A stretch of 64,000 nucleotides of DNA from Nocardioides sp. SLBN-35 (GCF_006715725.1 NZ_VFNU01000001.1:5084001-5148000); one strand, 5' to 3'; counted from the first letter of the stretch, positions 34,378-42,734 are shown. A program made the numbers and translations. The notes: generated by a model not told the origin, from the sequence alone.

Positions 34378-35265
34378 ATGGTGCCGCCCGCCGACCGCCC
34401 CCGCCGGCTCAACCTGCAGCAGCGCTCGCGCCTCGCCGGCGAGGCCGCGGCCGCCGCCGCGGAGGTCGAGACCGCGCTCGCGCACCCGGTCGACCCGAAG
34501 GCGGCCGCCTTCTTCGACGTCGACAACACGGTCATGCAGGGCGCCAGCATCTTCCACCTGGCCAAGGGGCTGTACCGCCGCAAGTTCTTCACCACGCGCG
34601 ACCTGGTCGGGGCGGCGTACAAGCAGGCGTACTTCCGCATCGCCGGCGTCGAGGACCCCGAGCACGTCGCCGAGGCCCGCAACTCCGCGCTGGCCTTCAT
34701 CGCCGGGCACACCGTGCAGGAGCTCGAGGAGATCGGCGAGGAGATCTTCGACGAGGCGATGGCCCACCGGATCTGGCCCGGCACCCGCGCGCTGGCACAG
34801 ATGCACCTCGACCAGGGCCAGCGGGTGTGGCTGGTGACCGCGGCACCGATCGAGATCGCCGGCCTGATCGCCCGCCGCCTCGGCCTCACCGGTGCCCTCG
34901 GCACCGTCGCCGAGCACGTCGACGGCGTCTACACCGGCAAGCTGGTCGGCGACATGCTGCACGGCCCGGCCAAGGCGGTCGCGGTGACCGCCCTCGCGGA
35001 GCGCGAGGGCCTCGACCTTGCACTGTGCTCGGCCTACAGCGACTCCAGCAACGACCTGCCGATGCTGAGCCTCGTCGGCGACCCGTGCGCCATCAACCCG
35101 GACGCGAAGCTGCGCGCCCACGCCCGAGCCAACGGCTGGCGGATCCGCGACTACCGGACCGGCCGCAAGGCCGCCCGGGCCGGGCTGATCGCCGGATCGG
35201 CGGCCACCGGCGCGGCGATCGCCGGGGCGGTCGTGCGGCGGCAGCTGCGTCGGCACATGTCCTGA
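34378..35265 (+). CDS. HAD-IB family phosphatase (SerB-like) with C-terminal hydrophobic tail
   Basis: 295 residues. HAD motif I is FFDVDNTVMQG (about 44-54; nucleophile Asp46), motif II VWLVTAAP, motif III/IV AYSDSSNDLPML. This is the TIGR01490-like group, which includes M. tuberculosis SerB1 (Rv0505c) at the equivalent place. The end (AGLIAGSAATGAAIAGAVV) is hydrophobic and may attach it to the membrane. Diverges from the acyl-CoA ligase gene with 42 bp between the starts. A true phosphoserine substrate is uncertain. Confidence 0.86.
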   Translation: MVPPADRPRRLNLQQRSRLAGEAAAAAAEVETALAHPVDPKAAAFFDVDNTVMQGASIFHLAKGLYRRKFFTTRDLVGAAYKQAYFRIAGVEDPEHVAEARNSALAFIAGHTVQELEEIGEEIFDEAMAHRIWPGTRALAQMHLDQGQRVWLVTAAPIEIAGLIARRLGLTGALGTVAEHVDGVYTGKLVGDMLHGPAKAVAVTALAEREGLDLALCSAYSDSSNDLPMLSLVGDPCAINPDAKLRAHARANGWRIRDYRTGRKAARAGLIAGSAATGAAIAGAVVRRQLRRHMS

Positions 35266-35398
35266 CCCGTCCCTACCGGACGGTAACCTGACCCGTTCGG
35301 GTGGTCCGGGATCCGGTCGATCGGTTGTCGCGTTCCGGTACCACTGCGGAAGGATCCGCCGTAGGATCCCCTGCGGGGGCATTAGGGAGGGGACCCGC

Positions 35399-36178
35399 AT
35401 GACCTGGCAGCGCACTGACCTGTCGCGAGGGCTGGAGGCCCTGCGCGCGGCCGTGCTCGCTGCCCTGTCCCCGCAGCCGGTGCTCGCGGGCGGGCCCGCG
35501 GGCCGGCGTCGTACCGCCGACCACTGGCTGCTCAGCGAGGCCCAGGCGGAGACCGAGGGCTTCGACCGCGACGGCTCGCCGGGCTTCGGCGACTCGACCC
35601 TCGCCACCTCCTCTGAGGACTCCCCCGAGGCGCGCGAGCGCCTGATCGCGCTCGTCGAGCTGGCCCGCGGCGGCGACGCCGAGGCGTTCGGCCAGCTCTA
35701 CGACCACTACCAGCCCTCGGTCTACCGGTTCCTCTACTACCGCACCCGCTCGGTCGTGGTGGCCGAGGACCTGTGCTCGGAGACCTTCTTCCGGGCGCTG
35801 CGCAACATGTCGTCCTTCCGCTGGCAGGGCAAGGACTTCGGCGCCTGGCTGATGACCATCGCCCGCAACCTGGCCACCGACCACTTCAAGGCCGGCCGGA
35901 CCCGCCTCGAGCTGACCACCGAGGACATGGGTCAGCACGACGACGCGACCGAGGGGCCCGAGAACGCCGTCCTCGCCAGCCTCACCAACGAGATCCTGCT
36001 GGAGTCGCTCACCAAGCTCCCCAACGAGCAGCGCGACTGCCTGATCATGCGCTTCCTGCAGGGCATGAGCATCGCCGAGACCGCCGCCGCCCTCGGGCGC
36101 AGCGACGGGGCCATCAAGCAGCTCCAGCTGCGCGGCGTGCGCAATCTCGCGAAGCTGATGCCGGAGGGAATCCGATGA
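35399..36178 (+). CDS. ECF sigma factor, BldN-like with N-terminal extension
   Basis: 259 residues. The first 75 or so form a low-complexity extension before region 2 (about 78-150: GDAEAFGQLYDHYQPSVYRFLYY, with WLMTIARNLATDHFKA), and region 4 lies at about 190-250 (MSIAETAAALGRSDGAIKQLQLRGVRNL). Such an extension is the hallmark of BldN, made as a pro-protein in Streptomyces. Further support: the next gene encodes an RsbN-like membrane protein and is preceded by a near-consensus BldN promoter. The ATG at 35399 follows a strong AGGGAGGGG. Confidence 0.85.
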   Translation: MTWQRTDLSRGLEALRAAVLAALSPQPVLAGGPAGRRRTADHWLLSEAQAETEGFDRDGSPGFGDSTLATSSEDSPEARERLIALVELARGGDAEAFGQLYDHYQPSVYRFLYYRTRSVVVAEDLCSETFFRALRNMSSFRWQGKDFGAWLMTIARNLATDHFKAGRTRLELTTEDMGQHDDATEGPENAVLASLTNEILLESLTKLPNEQRDCLIMRFLQGMSIAETAAALGRSDGAIKQLQLRGVRNLAKLMPEGIR

Positions 36179-36212
36179 TCCTTTCGGACTACTCCGGTGT
36201 GGCCTTCCGGAC

Positions 36213-36241
36213 CGTAACCAGCCGCAGCTCCCTGTCGTTGG
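36213..36241 (+). promoter_or_regulatory. BldN-type ECF promoter for the RsbN-like gene
   Basis: CGTAAC (36213-36218), 17 bp spacer, CGTTGG (36236-36241). The published Streptomyces BldN consensus, as I remember it, is CGTAAC-N16-CGTTGA. It lies in the 133-bp gap between the sigma gene and its partner, leaving a leader of roughly 60 nt. Confidence 0.7.
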
Positions 36242-36311
36242 ATGTTCGAGAGAACACGAGGGCGTGCTCCACGGGAGCCCGCGCCCTCCCGACACGAGGA
36301 CGGACGTTGTG

Positions 36312-37448
36312 ATGCGCGGGAACGCCTGGTCGCGCGGCGCCGAGGAGTTCGACGCTCTGGTCTCCGGCCGCGCCGGTGACTCGGAGGCTCACGCCGAGCT
36401 GCTCGAGCTGGTCGCCGCCCTGCGCGCCGTCCCCCCGGTCACCGCCCGCCCCGAGTTCGTCTCCTCGCTGCGCACCCAGCTGGTCGCCGCCGCCGAGCGC
36501 GAGCCCGCACGCGCCGAGCACGCCCTGGCCGTCCACCTCACCCCGCGCCAGCGCCGTGGCTCCCGCGAGCGTCGTCTCGCCGCGGTCATCGGCGGCTTCG
36601 CCGTGGTCTCCGCGACCGGCTCGATGGCGATGGCCTCGCAGGACGCCCTGCCGGGCGACGTGCTCTACCCGGTCAAGCGTGCGATCGAGAACGCCCAGAC
36701 CAACCTGCAGCCCGACGGCGCGGCCAAGGCCGAGGCCCTCATCTCCCACGCCGAGGCCCGCCTCGACGAGCTCCAGTCGCTCGTCGCGCGCGACCGGAGC
36801 GCCGACGAGGTCAACGCGACCCTGCAGGACTTCACCGACCAGGCCCGCCAGGCGTCCGAGTTCGCGCTCGACGACTACACGGCCACCGGCAAGGCCGACC
36901 GGATCGCCGACCTGCGCGCCTTCGCCGGCGACAGCATGGACGCCCTCGCCGCGCTCGGCCCGATCGTCCCGTCCGACAGCCGCTCGCTGCTGATCACCGC
37001 GACCCAGACGATCCGCCAGATCGACGCCGCCGCCTGGGAGGCCTGCCCGAGCTGCGCCGAGGGCGCGGTGGCCGAGGTGCCCGACTTCGCGACGCTGCCG
37101 CTCAGCGCGGTGCTCAGCGGCAACGTGACCGCCTCGGTGACCGACGCGGCCCCGCTGACGACCAAGAAGAAGGACAAGGCGCCGCAGACCACCGCCACCC
37201 CCGGCGCGACCGCACCGCAGGTCCCGCCGGTGCTGCCTCCGATCGAGCTCCCGTCGGTGCCGAACCCGACGAAGAGCCCGAAGCCGCTGGGCGAGACGGT
37301 CGACAACGTCACGAAGGGTCTCACCGGAACCCTCGGCATCGACGGCGGCAGCCAGACGACCGACGGCACCACGACCGACCCCGGCCTCGTGCCCAACCTG
37401 GTCGACGGGGTGACCGGCATCCTCGGCGGCCTGCTCGGCGGCCAGTAG
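36312..37448 (+). CDS. RsbN-like membrane anti-sigma factor candidate (DUF5667)
   Basis: 378 residues. The N-terminal cytosolic part (about 1-90) would bind the sigma factor; a membrane helix follows (AAVIGGFAVVSATGSMAMA, about 93-111), then the DUF5667 segment DALPGDVLYPVKRAIENAQ, a helical outer domain and a Pro/Thr/Lys-rich tail (about 280-330) ending in Gly/Leu-rich sequence. In Streptomyces the gene after bldN encodes RsbN, the membrane anti-sigma factor of BldN. The position and promoter support the same role here; the binding itself is inference. Confidence 0.72.
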   Translation: MRGNAWSRGAEEFDALVSGRAGDSEAHAELLELVAALRAVPPVTARPEFVSSLRTQLVAAAEREPARAEHALAVHLTPRQRRGSRERRLAAVIGGFAVVSATGSMAMASQDALPGDVLYPVKRAIENAQTNLQPDGAAKAEALISHAEARLDELQSLVARDRSADEVNATLQDFTDQARQASEFALDDYTATGKADRIADLRAFAGDSMDALAALGPIVPSDSRSLLITATQTIRQIDAAAWEACPSCAEGAVAEVPDFATLPLSAVLSGNVTASVTDAAPLTTKKKDKAPQTTATPGATAPQVPPVLPPIELPSVPNPTKSPKPLGETVDNVTKGLTGTLGIDGGSQTTDGTTTDPGLVPNLVDGVTGILGGLLGGQ

Positions 37449-37481
37449 CAGCCCGAGCGCAGGCTCTCCGTCAGTTCTGCG

Positions 37482-38669
37482 TCAGCGGAAGACGGACTCG
37501 CGCTGCATGAGCAGGCTGTAGAGCGTCTGCTGGATGGTCTCGCGGACCTGGTCGGTCACGTTGAACACCAGCATCGGGTCCTCGGCCGCGCCGTCGTCGT
37601 ACTCGTCGGTGCGGATCGGCTCGCCGAACTCGAGCAGCCACTTGGACGGCAGCGGAACCAGGCCGAGCGGCCCGAGCAGCGGGAACAGCGGCGTGATCGG
37701 GATGTACGGCACGCCGAGCAGGCGGGCCAGCGACGGGATGTTGCCGACGAGGGGGTAGATCTCCTCGGCGCCGACCACCGAGAGCGGCACGATCGGAACG
37801 CCGGTGCGCAGCGCCGCCGACACGAAGCCACCGCGACCGAACCGCTGGAGCTTGTAGCGCTCGGAGAACGGCTTGCCGATGCCCTTGAAGCCCTCGGGCC
37901 ACACGCCGACCAGCTCGCCGCCGCGCAGCATCCGCTCGGCATCCTCGCTGCAGGCCAGGGTCGCGCCGCCCTTGCGGGCCACGGAGCCGACCACGGGCAG
38001 CCGGAACACCAGGTCGGCGCCGAGCGGGCGCAGGAAGCGGCCGGTGTGGTCGTGGATCGACACCATCGTCATCAGGCCGTCGACCGGGATGGTGCCGGAG
38101 TGGTTGGACACGACCAGGGCGCCGCCCTCGGTCGGGATGTTCTCGACGCCGCGGACCTCGATCCGGAACCACTTCTGCGCCACAGGTCGCAGCGCCGCCA
38201 TGAAGAAGCGCTCGGTGACCTCGGCGTCGAAGCCGTACTCGTCGACCGTGTAGTCGCCGGTCACCCGGCGGCGCAGGAACGCCAGGAAGCGGGCCAGCTG
38301 AGGCTCCCACTGGTCGCCGAACAGCTCCTTGCTGGCGGCCTGGAAGCCCGCCAGCCAGTCGCCGACCGGGATGCCGGCGAGCGGGCCGGCGCCGCGCTCC
38401 TCGGTGCGTGCCGGCGCCACCAGCGGCGCAGCGGGTACGTCGGCCGGCGCGTCGAGCAGCGACGGCGTCTCGATCACGGGCGTCTCGTCGACCGGCGGCT
38501 CGGCGACCGGGGCCTCGGTCGGAGCCGGCTCGGCGGGCTTCTTCGCCGGCGCCTTGCGCGGGGTGCTGCCCTTCGGCGCGAGCCCGCGAGCCGCGGCCGA
38601 GGGCCGCTTGCCGGTGCCGCGGCCGGGCTGGCCGCGGGTGCCGATCGGGATGATCTCGGCGTCAGCCAT
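37482..38669 (-). CDS. Lysophospholipid acyltransferase family protein (PlsC-like)
   Basis: 395 residues. The first 110 are a Pro/Ala-rich, probably disordered region; the acyltransferase domain follows (about 160-380). It has VVSNHSGTIPVDGL, the NH-x4-D catalytic motif, and GVWPEGFKG, the glycerophosphate-binding motif (usually F-P-E-G). It acylates a lysophospholipid or related acceptor. Its start overlaps the epimerase stop by 8 bp. The pair corresponds to Rv0501/Rv0502 in M. tuberculosis (from memory). Confidence 0.88.
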   Translation of the reverse strand: MADAEIIPIGTRGQPGRGTGKRPSAAARGLAPKGSTPRKAPAKKPAEPAPTEAPVAEPPVDETPVIETPSLLDAPADVPAAPLVAPARTEERGAGPLAGIPVGDWLAGFQAASKELFGDQWEPQLARFLAFLRRRVTGDYTVDEYGFDAEVTERFFMAALRPVAQKWFRIEVRGVENIPTEGGALVVSNHSGTIPVDGLMTMVSIHDHTGRFLRPLGADLVFRLPVVGSVARKGGATLACSEDAERMLRGGELVGVWPEGFKGIGKPFSERYKLQRFGRGGFVSAALRTGVPIVPLSVVGAEEIYPLVGNIPSLARLLGVPYIPITPLFPLLGPLGLVPLPSKWLLEFGEPIRTDEYDDGAAEDPMLVFNVTDQVRETIQQTLYSLLMQRESVFR

Positions 38670-39723
38670 CCGTGCCTCCAGCGAGGGTGAGCTGGGCGGG
38701 ACGGTCGTCGTCGACCGCAGGGAGGCGCTCGGCGAGCGAGCCGAGCACCCGGTCGGTGCGGCGCGAGCCGGGCGGGAGCGAGGCGGCGAACTCGGCGAAC
38801 GCCGAGGCCGTCGTGTAGTGCGGCTCGAACCCGAGCTCGCTGCGCATCCGCGTGGTGTCGACGCCGCGGCCGTAGGTCAAGAAGGCGACCAGCTCGGGCG
38901 ACAGGTCGGCACGGCGCACCGACTTGAGCACCGAGCCGAGGCCGCCGAAGGCGACGCCGGGGACCGCGACGTTGGGCCGGCCGGAGCGGCGCAGCGCCTG
39001 GGAGAGCATGAGCAGCCCGTCGCCGGCGACGTTGAAGGTGCCACCGACGTCCTGGTGGACGGCGTGGCGCAGCACCCGGTTGAGGTCGGTCTCGTGCAGG
39101 AACTGCAGTCGCGGGTCGAAGCCGAGGACGGTCGGGATCACCGGCAGCCGGAAGTACGACGCCAGCGGGCTCACCACGCGCGGGCCGATGACGTTGGCGC
39201 AGCGCAGCAGGGTGGTCGTGACGTCGGGACGCCGGCGCGCGAAGCCGCGGACGTACTGCTCGACCTCGACGACGTCCTTGGCGTACCCGGTGCGCGCGGG
39301 CCGGCGCGGCTCCATGTCCTCGGTGAACATGGCGGGGTCGCGGCTGCTGGCGCCGTACGCCGTCGTCGAGGACTTCACGACCAGGGCGCGCAGCCCCTCG
39401 GCCTTCTGGCAGGCGGCGAGGAGCTGCATCGTCCCGATGACGTTGAGCTCCTTCATGGTGCCGCGGGCACCGGCGGAGCCGGGGGTCGCGATCACGCTCA
39501 TGTGGACGACGGTGTCGACGTCCTCCTTCGCGATGACCTTCGCGATGACCGGGTTGCGGATGTCGGCGCGCACGAACATGACGTCGCCGAGGTCGCCCCG
39601 CGGGGGGACGACGTCGACACCGATGACCCGGTCGATCCCGGGGTCGGTGGCCAGGGTGCGCGCAAGGGTGCGGCCGAGGTCTCGCGAGACCCCCGTGACC
39701 AGGACCGTGCGTCCGGCACCCAT
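38662..39723 (-). CDS. NAD-dependent epimerase/dehydratase (extended SDR)
   Basis: 353 residues from the ATG at 39723, nine bases after a GAGGAG; a GTG at 39729 is also possible. The Rossmann motif TGVSRDLGRTLA (G-x3-G-x-x-G variant), DIRNP and a YAKDVVE segment (the Y-x3-K catalytic pair appears as TGYAKDVVE) place it among extended SDRs. Sugar nucleotide epimerase activity is uncertain. Coupled to the acyltransferase gene. Confidence 0.85.
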   Translation of the reverse strand: MGAGRTVLVTGVSRDLGRTLARTLATDPGIDRVIGVDVVPPRGDLGDVMFVRADIRNPVIAKVIAKEDVDTVVHMSVIATPGSAGARGTMKELNVIGTMQLLAACQKAEGLRALVVKSSTTAYGASSRDPAMFTEDMEPRRPARTGYAKDVVEVEQYVRGFARRRPDVTTTLLRCANVIGPRVVSPLASYFRLPVIPTVLGFDPRLQFLHETDLNRVLRHAVHQDVGGTFNVAGDGLLMLSQALRRSGRPNVAVPGVAFGGLGSVLKSVRRADLSPELVAFLTYGRGVDTTRMRSELGFEPHYTTASAFAEFAASLPPGSRRTDRVLGSLAERLPAVDDDRPAQLTLAGGTDG

Positions 39724-39767
39724 CTCCACCGACTCCTCGGAATCAGGAAGCTACTGGTCGGCTCGGG

Positions 39768-39869
39768 TCACTTGCCGAGCTTGCGACGCTGGACGCGCGT
39801 CTTCTTCAGCAGCTTGCGGTGCTTCTTCTTCGCCATGCGCTTGCGGCGCTTCTTGATGACAGAACCCAC
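39768..39869 (-). CDS. 33-residue basic protein, bS22-like (AURKAIP1/COX24 type)
   Basis: A very short gene from a GTG at 39869 with a good Shine-Dalgarno (GGAGAGG, 6 bases before). The product has 33 residues, about half of them Lys or Arg, opening MGSVIKKRRKRMAKKKHRK. It matches the tiny actinobacterial proteins annotated AURKAIP1/COX24-domain, identified as ribosomal protein bS22 in mycobacteria (Rv0500B). Its place between the HTH gene and the epimerase is the conserved one. Confidence 0.9.
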   Translation of the reverse strand: MGSVIKKRRKRMAKKKHRKLLKKTRVQRRKLGK

Positions 39870-40034
39870 GTGGAACCTCTCCAGAGCGCCGGGCGCGGCA
39901 GCGCTCGGCGTGACGTACGACGCCCCGGGGACCCCGGAGCACCGGGTCAGCCTATCCGGAGCCTCGTGAGCGCAGTGAATCAGCGCAGGAGATGGGATGA
40001 AGATCGCACCGCCGCCGAGCGGGCGGCGCAGCCG

Positions 40035-40250
40035 TCAGCCGGCGGAGTAGAAGGACTTGCGCAGGTAGTCGTTGACGTCGTCCTCGGTGACCCGGAACGA
40101 GCGACCCACCCGGACGGCCGGGAGCTCGCCGCCGTGGACCAGGCGGTAGACGGTCATCTTGGACACGCGCATGACCGAGGCGACCTCGGCGATCGTGAGG
40201 AACTTCGGGTCCGGTAGGGACTCGGCGCGCTCGCGCGACGAAGGAGCCAT
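40035..40250 (-). CDS. Excisionase-family HTH DNA-binding protein
   Basis: 71 residues from the ATG at 40250. A MerR-like winged helix: LTIAEVASVMRVSKMTVYRLV (about 19-39) followed by the wing GGELPAVRVGRSFRV. This protein is nearly invariant across actinobacteria beside the bS22-like gene (Rv0500A, SCO3328 by position, from memory). Although annotated as an excisionase, there is no phage gene here; it is a chromosomal regulator of unknown targets. A longer open frame upstream (to 40439) has no good start. Confidence 0.9.
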   Translation of the reverse strand: MAPSSRERAESLPDPKFLTIAEVASVMRVSKMTVYRLVHGGELPAVRVGRSFRVTEDDVNDYLRKSFYSAG

Positions 40251-40430
40251 GACACACCAACTTTCCGCGTCCGGGGTCACCGCCTTCCCCAGCTGTGATC
40301 CGCCGGACGCCACTTGCGTGAGAATAGGGCCAGATGTGACTCGTGGGGAAGAGATGGACCATTGAAACTTTCCCGCACCGGCGTGTCGGCTTGACCGCCC
40401 CTTCTTCGAGGACGATGTCCCGAACCTCTT

Positions 40431-40477
40431 GTCGTACACCTATGTTCAACTTATGATCTTGAACATTCTTGTACGAC
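40431..40477. promoter_or_regulatory. Nested palindromic operator upstream of the membrane protein/TetR unit
   Basis: The outer arms GTCGTACA (40431-40438) and TGTACGAC (40470-40477) and the inner arms ATGTTCAA (40442-40449) and TTGAACAT (40459-40466) are both perfect, on one common centre. It lies 22 bp before the start at 40499 and most likely binds the TetR protein encoded at 40933. Confidence 0.7.
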
Positions 40478-40498
40478 TTAGTTCCGGAGGTGAGACCG

Positions 40499-40936
40499 AT
40501 GAACGGCCGACAGATCCGCAGGTTCGCGCTCCACTACGGCGAGATGGTCGCCGCCATGCTGATCGGCATGATGGCGCTCTGGCCGGTGTGGTCACTCGCC
40601 ACGGGCGCCGCCGCCGACACGTCGTGGCTGCGCTCGCAGAGCGTCGAGACGCTCGTGATGGCGACCACCATGGCGCTGCCGATGGCCGGGTGGATGCGCG
40701 TGCGCAGCCATCGCTGGGCGCCGATCGTCGAGATGTGCGCCGTCATGTACGCCGGGTTCGCCGTGGCGCTGCCCCTCTACTGGACCGGGGTCCTCGACGC
40801 CGCCGGCCTGATGCTGGTCGGCCACGTGGCGATGTTCGTGCTGATGCTGGCCGCGATGGCCTGGCGCTGGGAGGAGTACGCCGGATGCCACGACCCGCAC
40901 CGCCACGACCGGGCAGCGACCATGATGGCGTCGTGA
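40499..40936 (+). CDS. Small four-helix membrane protein of unknown function
   Basis: 145 residues with four hydrophobic segments (about 15-35, 53-70, 77-98, 100-122), Met-rich helices and a His-rich tail (CHDPHRHDR). The ATG has a strong GGAGGTGA. It shares its promoter and a 4-bp overlap with the TetR gene, so it is the likely TetR target. The Met/His pattern might suggest a metal or a flavodoxin-free exporter role, but nothing is recognised. Confidence 0.72.
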   Translation: MNGRQIRRFALHYGEMVAAMLIGMMALWPVWSLATGAAADTSWLRSQSVETLVMATTMALPMAGWMRVRSHRWAPIVEMCAVMYAGFAVALPLYWTGVLDAAGLMLVGHVAMFVLMLAAMAWRWEEYAGCHDPHRHDRAATMMAS

Positions 40937-41553
40937 CGACCAGTGCCGCCCGCCCCCTGCGCGCCGACGCCCGCCGCAACGTCGAGGCCATCCTCGACGC
41001 GGCCACCGCGACCCTGGCCCGCGACCCGGACGCCAGCGTCAACGACATCGCGAAGGCGGCCGGGGTCGGCCGGGTGACCCTCTACGGCCACTTCGAGAAC
41101 CGCGGCGGGCTGGTGGCGGCCGTCGTGGCGCGTGCCATGCACGAGTCGGACGCCTCGCTGCGCGGCGTCGACCTGTCCGGCGACCCGGCGGCCGCCCTGG
41201 TCCGGCTGGTCGAGGCGACCTGGCAGGTGACACTGCGGTACGGCGCCCTGGTGGTCGCGGCCGAGAGGAGCCTGCCCGCGGCCGACCTGGCCGCCGCCCA
41301 CGACGAGCCGCGCGAGCGCGTCGAACGGCTCCTGGAGCGCGGGCGCGACGCCGGCCGGTTCCGCGCCGACCTCCCGGTCTCCTGGCTGGTGACGACCATG
41401 CACACGGTGACCCATGCGGCCGCGACGTCCGTCTACGCCGGCGACCTGGCCGCCGAGCAGGGCGCCCGGGCGATCGCGGCCACCATGCTCGGGCTGCTGA
41501 CCCCGCCCGGTCAGGTGGTCCCGGACCTCGACGCGTTGCGCGCCGTGCACTGA
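40933..41553 (+). CDS. TetR-family transcriptional regulator
   Basis: 206 residues from a GTG at 40933 overlapping the membrane protein stop (GTGA). The N-terminal HTH runs VEAILDAATATL then VNDIAKAAGVGRVTLYGHF (about 36-54). The C-terminal ligand domain is helical. It probably represses its own operon through the nested palindrome at 40431-40477. It lies directly upstream of the trpS leader but on its own transcript unless there is read-through. Confidence 0.88.
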   Translation: MTTSAARPLRADARRNVEAILDAATATLARDPDASVNDIAKAAGVGRVTLYGHFENRGGLVAAVVARAMHESDASLRGVDLSGDPAAALVRLVEATWQVTLRYGALVVAAERSLPAADLAAAHDEPRERVERLLERGRDAGRFRADLPVSWLVTTMHTVTHAAATSVYAGDLAAEQGARAIAATMLGLLTPPGQVVPDLDALRAVH

Positions 41554-41567
41554 CGCGTGCGATGATC

Positions 41568-41694
41568 GGGGTGTGTCGACCTCGATGACCTTCGCCTGGC
41601 GGCCCGCCTGACGGCGGCCGCCTCGACACACCCCACCACCGGCCGCCCACGGGCGGCCGTCGTGCTTCTCCGGACCGGTCCGGCGCCCGTGGGC
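41568..41694 (+). promoter_or_regulatory. Attenuator-like leader of trpS
   Basis: Competing hairpins: GGGGTGTGTCGA (41568-41579) pairs with TCGACACACCCC (41623-41634), enclosing a short Trp-containing reading frame. GGCGGCC at its Trp codon (41598-41604) can pair with GGCCGCC (41616-41622). A compact GC-rich hairpin follows (41640-41648 with 41651-41659, then TCGTGCTTCTCC), and GCCCACGGGC (41645-41654) can instead pair with GCCCGTGGGC (41685-41694), just before the ribosome site. This is the layout of ribosome-mediated attenuation, as reported for the auxiliary trpS of Streptomyces. Confidence 0.72.
41585..41611 (+). CDS. Leader peptide of trpS (8 residues, one Trp)
   Basis: ATG at 41585, product MTFAWRPA, TGA at 41609-41611. 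The Trp codon (41597-41599) overlaps a strand that can pair with two downstream sequences, so a ribosome stalled for lack of charged Trp-tRNA would change the RNA fold. The Shine-Dalgarno is weak (GGGGTG, 41568-41573). Leader peptide function is inferred from position and structure. Confidence 0.65.
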   Translation: MTFAWRPA

Positions 41695-41714
41695 CTCATC
41701 CCAGGAGCCCTGCC

Positions 41715-42680
41715 ATGTCCGTCCCGCCCCGACGTCTCTCCCTCCTCACCCCGAGCGGTCGGCTGACCCTCGGCAACCTCCTCGGCGCGCTGCGCCCGAT
41801 GCGGGCCGCCCAGGCCGAGGCCGACTGCTTCTACGGCATCTCCGACCTCCATGCCCTGACCACGCCCCGCTCCCCCGACGACCTGCGGGCCGCGATCACC
41901 GAGCAGTCGACGCTCCTGCTCGCGGCCGGTCTCGACGCGAGCACCCTGTTCCGGCAGAGCCAGGTGCCCGCGCACGCCGAGCTGTCGTACCTGCTCGAGT
42001 GCGTCGCCGGCACCGGCGAGCTGGGCCGGATGATCCAGTTCAAGGAGAAGTCGCGGCGCCAGGAGTCGGTGCGGACCTCGCTGTTCACCTACCCGGTGCT
42101 GATGGCCGCCGACATCCTGCTCTACCGCCCCACCCACGTCCCGGTCGGCGACGACCAGCGCCAGCACATCGAGCTCACCCGAGACCTCGCCCTGCGGTTC
42201 AACACGACCTACGGCGAGGTGTTCACGATCCCCGAGATCACCGTGCCCGCGGCCGGCGCGCGGGTCATGGACCTGTCCGAGCCCACCGCCAAGATGAGCA
42301 AGTCCGGGCCCGACGCCGGATCGATCGCGCTGCTCGACCCGCCCGACGTCGTACGACGCAAGGTCGCCCGCGCCGTCACCGACTCCGACACCGGGCCGGC
42401 GGCGGTACGGTCCGACCGCACGGCCAAGCCGGGCGTGACCAACCTGCTCGAGATCCTCACCGCCTGTGGCGGGTCGACCGACGGGATCGGCTCCTACGGG
42501 GCGCTCAAGTCGGCGGTCACCGACGCAGTGGTCGCGGAGCTGGCGCCGCTCCAGGATCGGTACCGGGAGCTGGCAGCGGACCCGGTGCACGTGAGCGAGG
42601 TGTACCGCCGCGGCGCCGAGCGGTGTCGCCAGGTGACCGCCCCGGTGCTGGCCGCCGCCCGGGCCGCGATGGGGCTGTGA
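41715..42680 (+). CDS. trpS: Tryptophanyl-tRNA synthetase, probably the auxiliary regulated type
   Basis: A 321-residue class I synthetase charging tRNA-Trp. The HIGH-type motif is TLGN (18-21, as T-I-G-N in Bacillus), AADILLY is at 131-137, VGDDQRQH at 144-151 and KMSKS at 193-197. AGGAG (41703-41707) precedes the ATG at 41715. The attenuator-like leader and the position near proC match trpS1 (SCO3334) of Streptomyces coelicolor, an indolmycin-resistant second TrpRS under attenuation (from memory). It is absent from the M. tuberculosis order. Whether a second housekeeping trpS exists elsewhere cannot be seen. Confidence 0.93.
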   Translation: MSVPPRRLSLLTPSGRLTLGNLLGALRPMRAAQAEADCFYGISDLHALTTPRSPDDLRAAITEQSTLLLAAGLDASTLFRQSQVPAHAELSYLLECVAGTGELGRMIQFKEKSRRQESVRTSLFTYPVLMAADILLYRPTHVPVGDDQRQHIELTRDLALRFNTTYGEVFTIPEITVPAAGARVMDLSEPTAKMSKSGPDAGSIALLDPPDVVRRKVARAVTDSDTGPAAVRSDRTAKPGVTNLLEILTACGGSTDGIGSYGALKSAVTDAVVAELAPLQDRYRELAADPVHVSEVYRRGAERCRQVTAPVLAAARAAMGL

Positions 42681-42734
42681 AGGGGCTGTCAGGGGATGCG
42701 GAGGGTGTCGGTGGCCGCTGGCAGACTGCTCCGC

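Noticed and set aside
38329..39969. Plus-strand frame across the acyltransferase and epimerase genes
   Set aside because: It is antisense to two well-supported genes with catalytic motifs and has shadow composition.
40035..40250. Phage excisionase as sign of a prophage
   Set aside because: The protein is a chromosomal actinobacterial regulator beside bS22 and the epimerase; no integrase, attachment site or phage gene is near.
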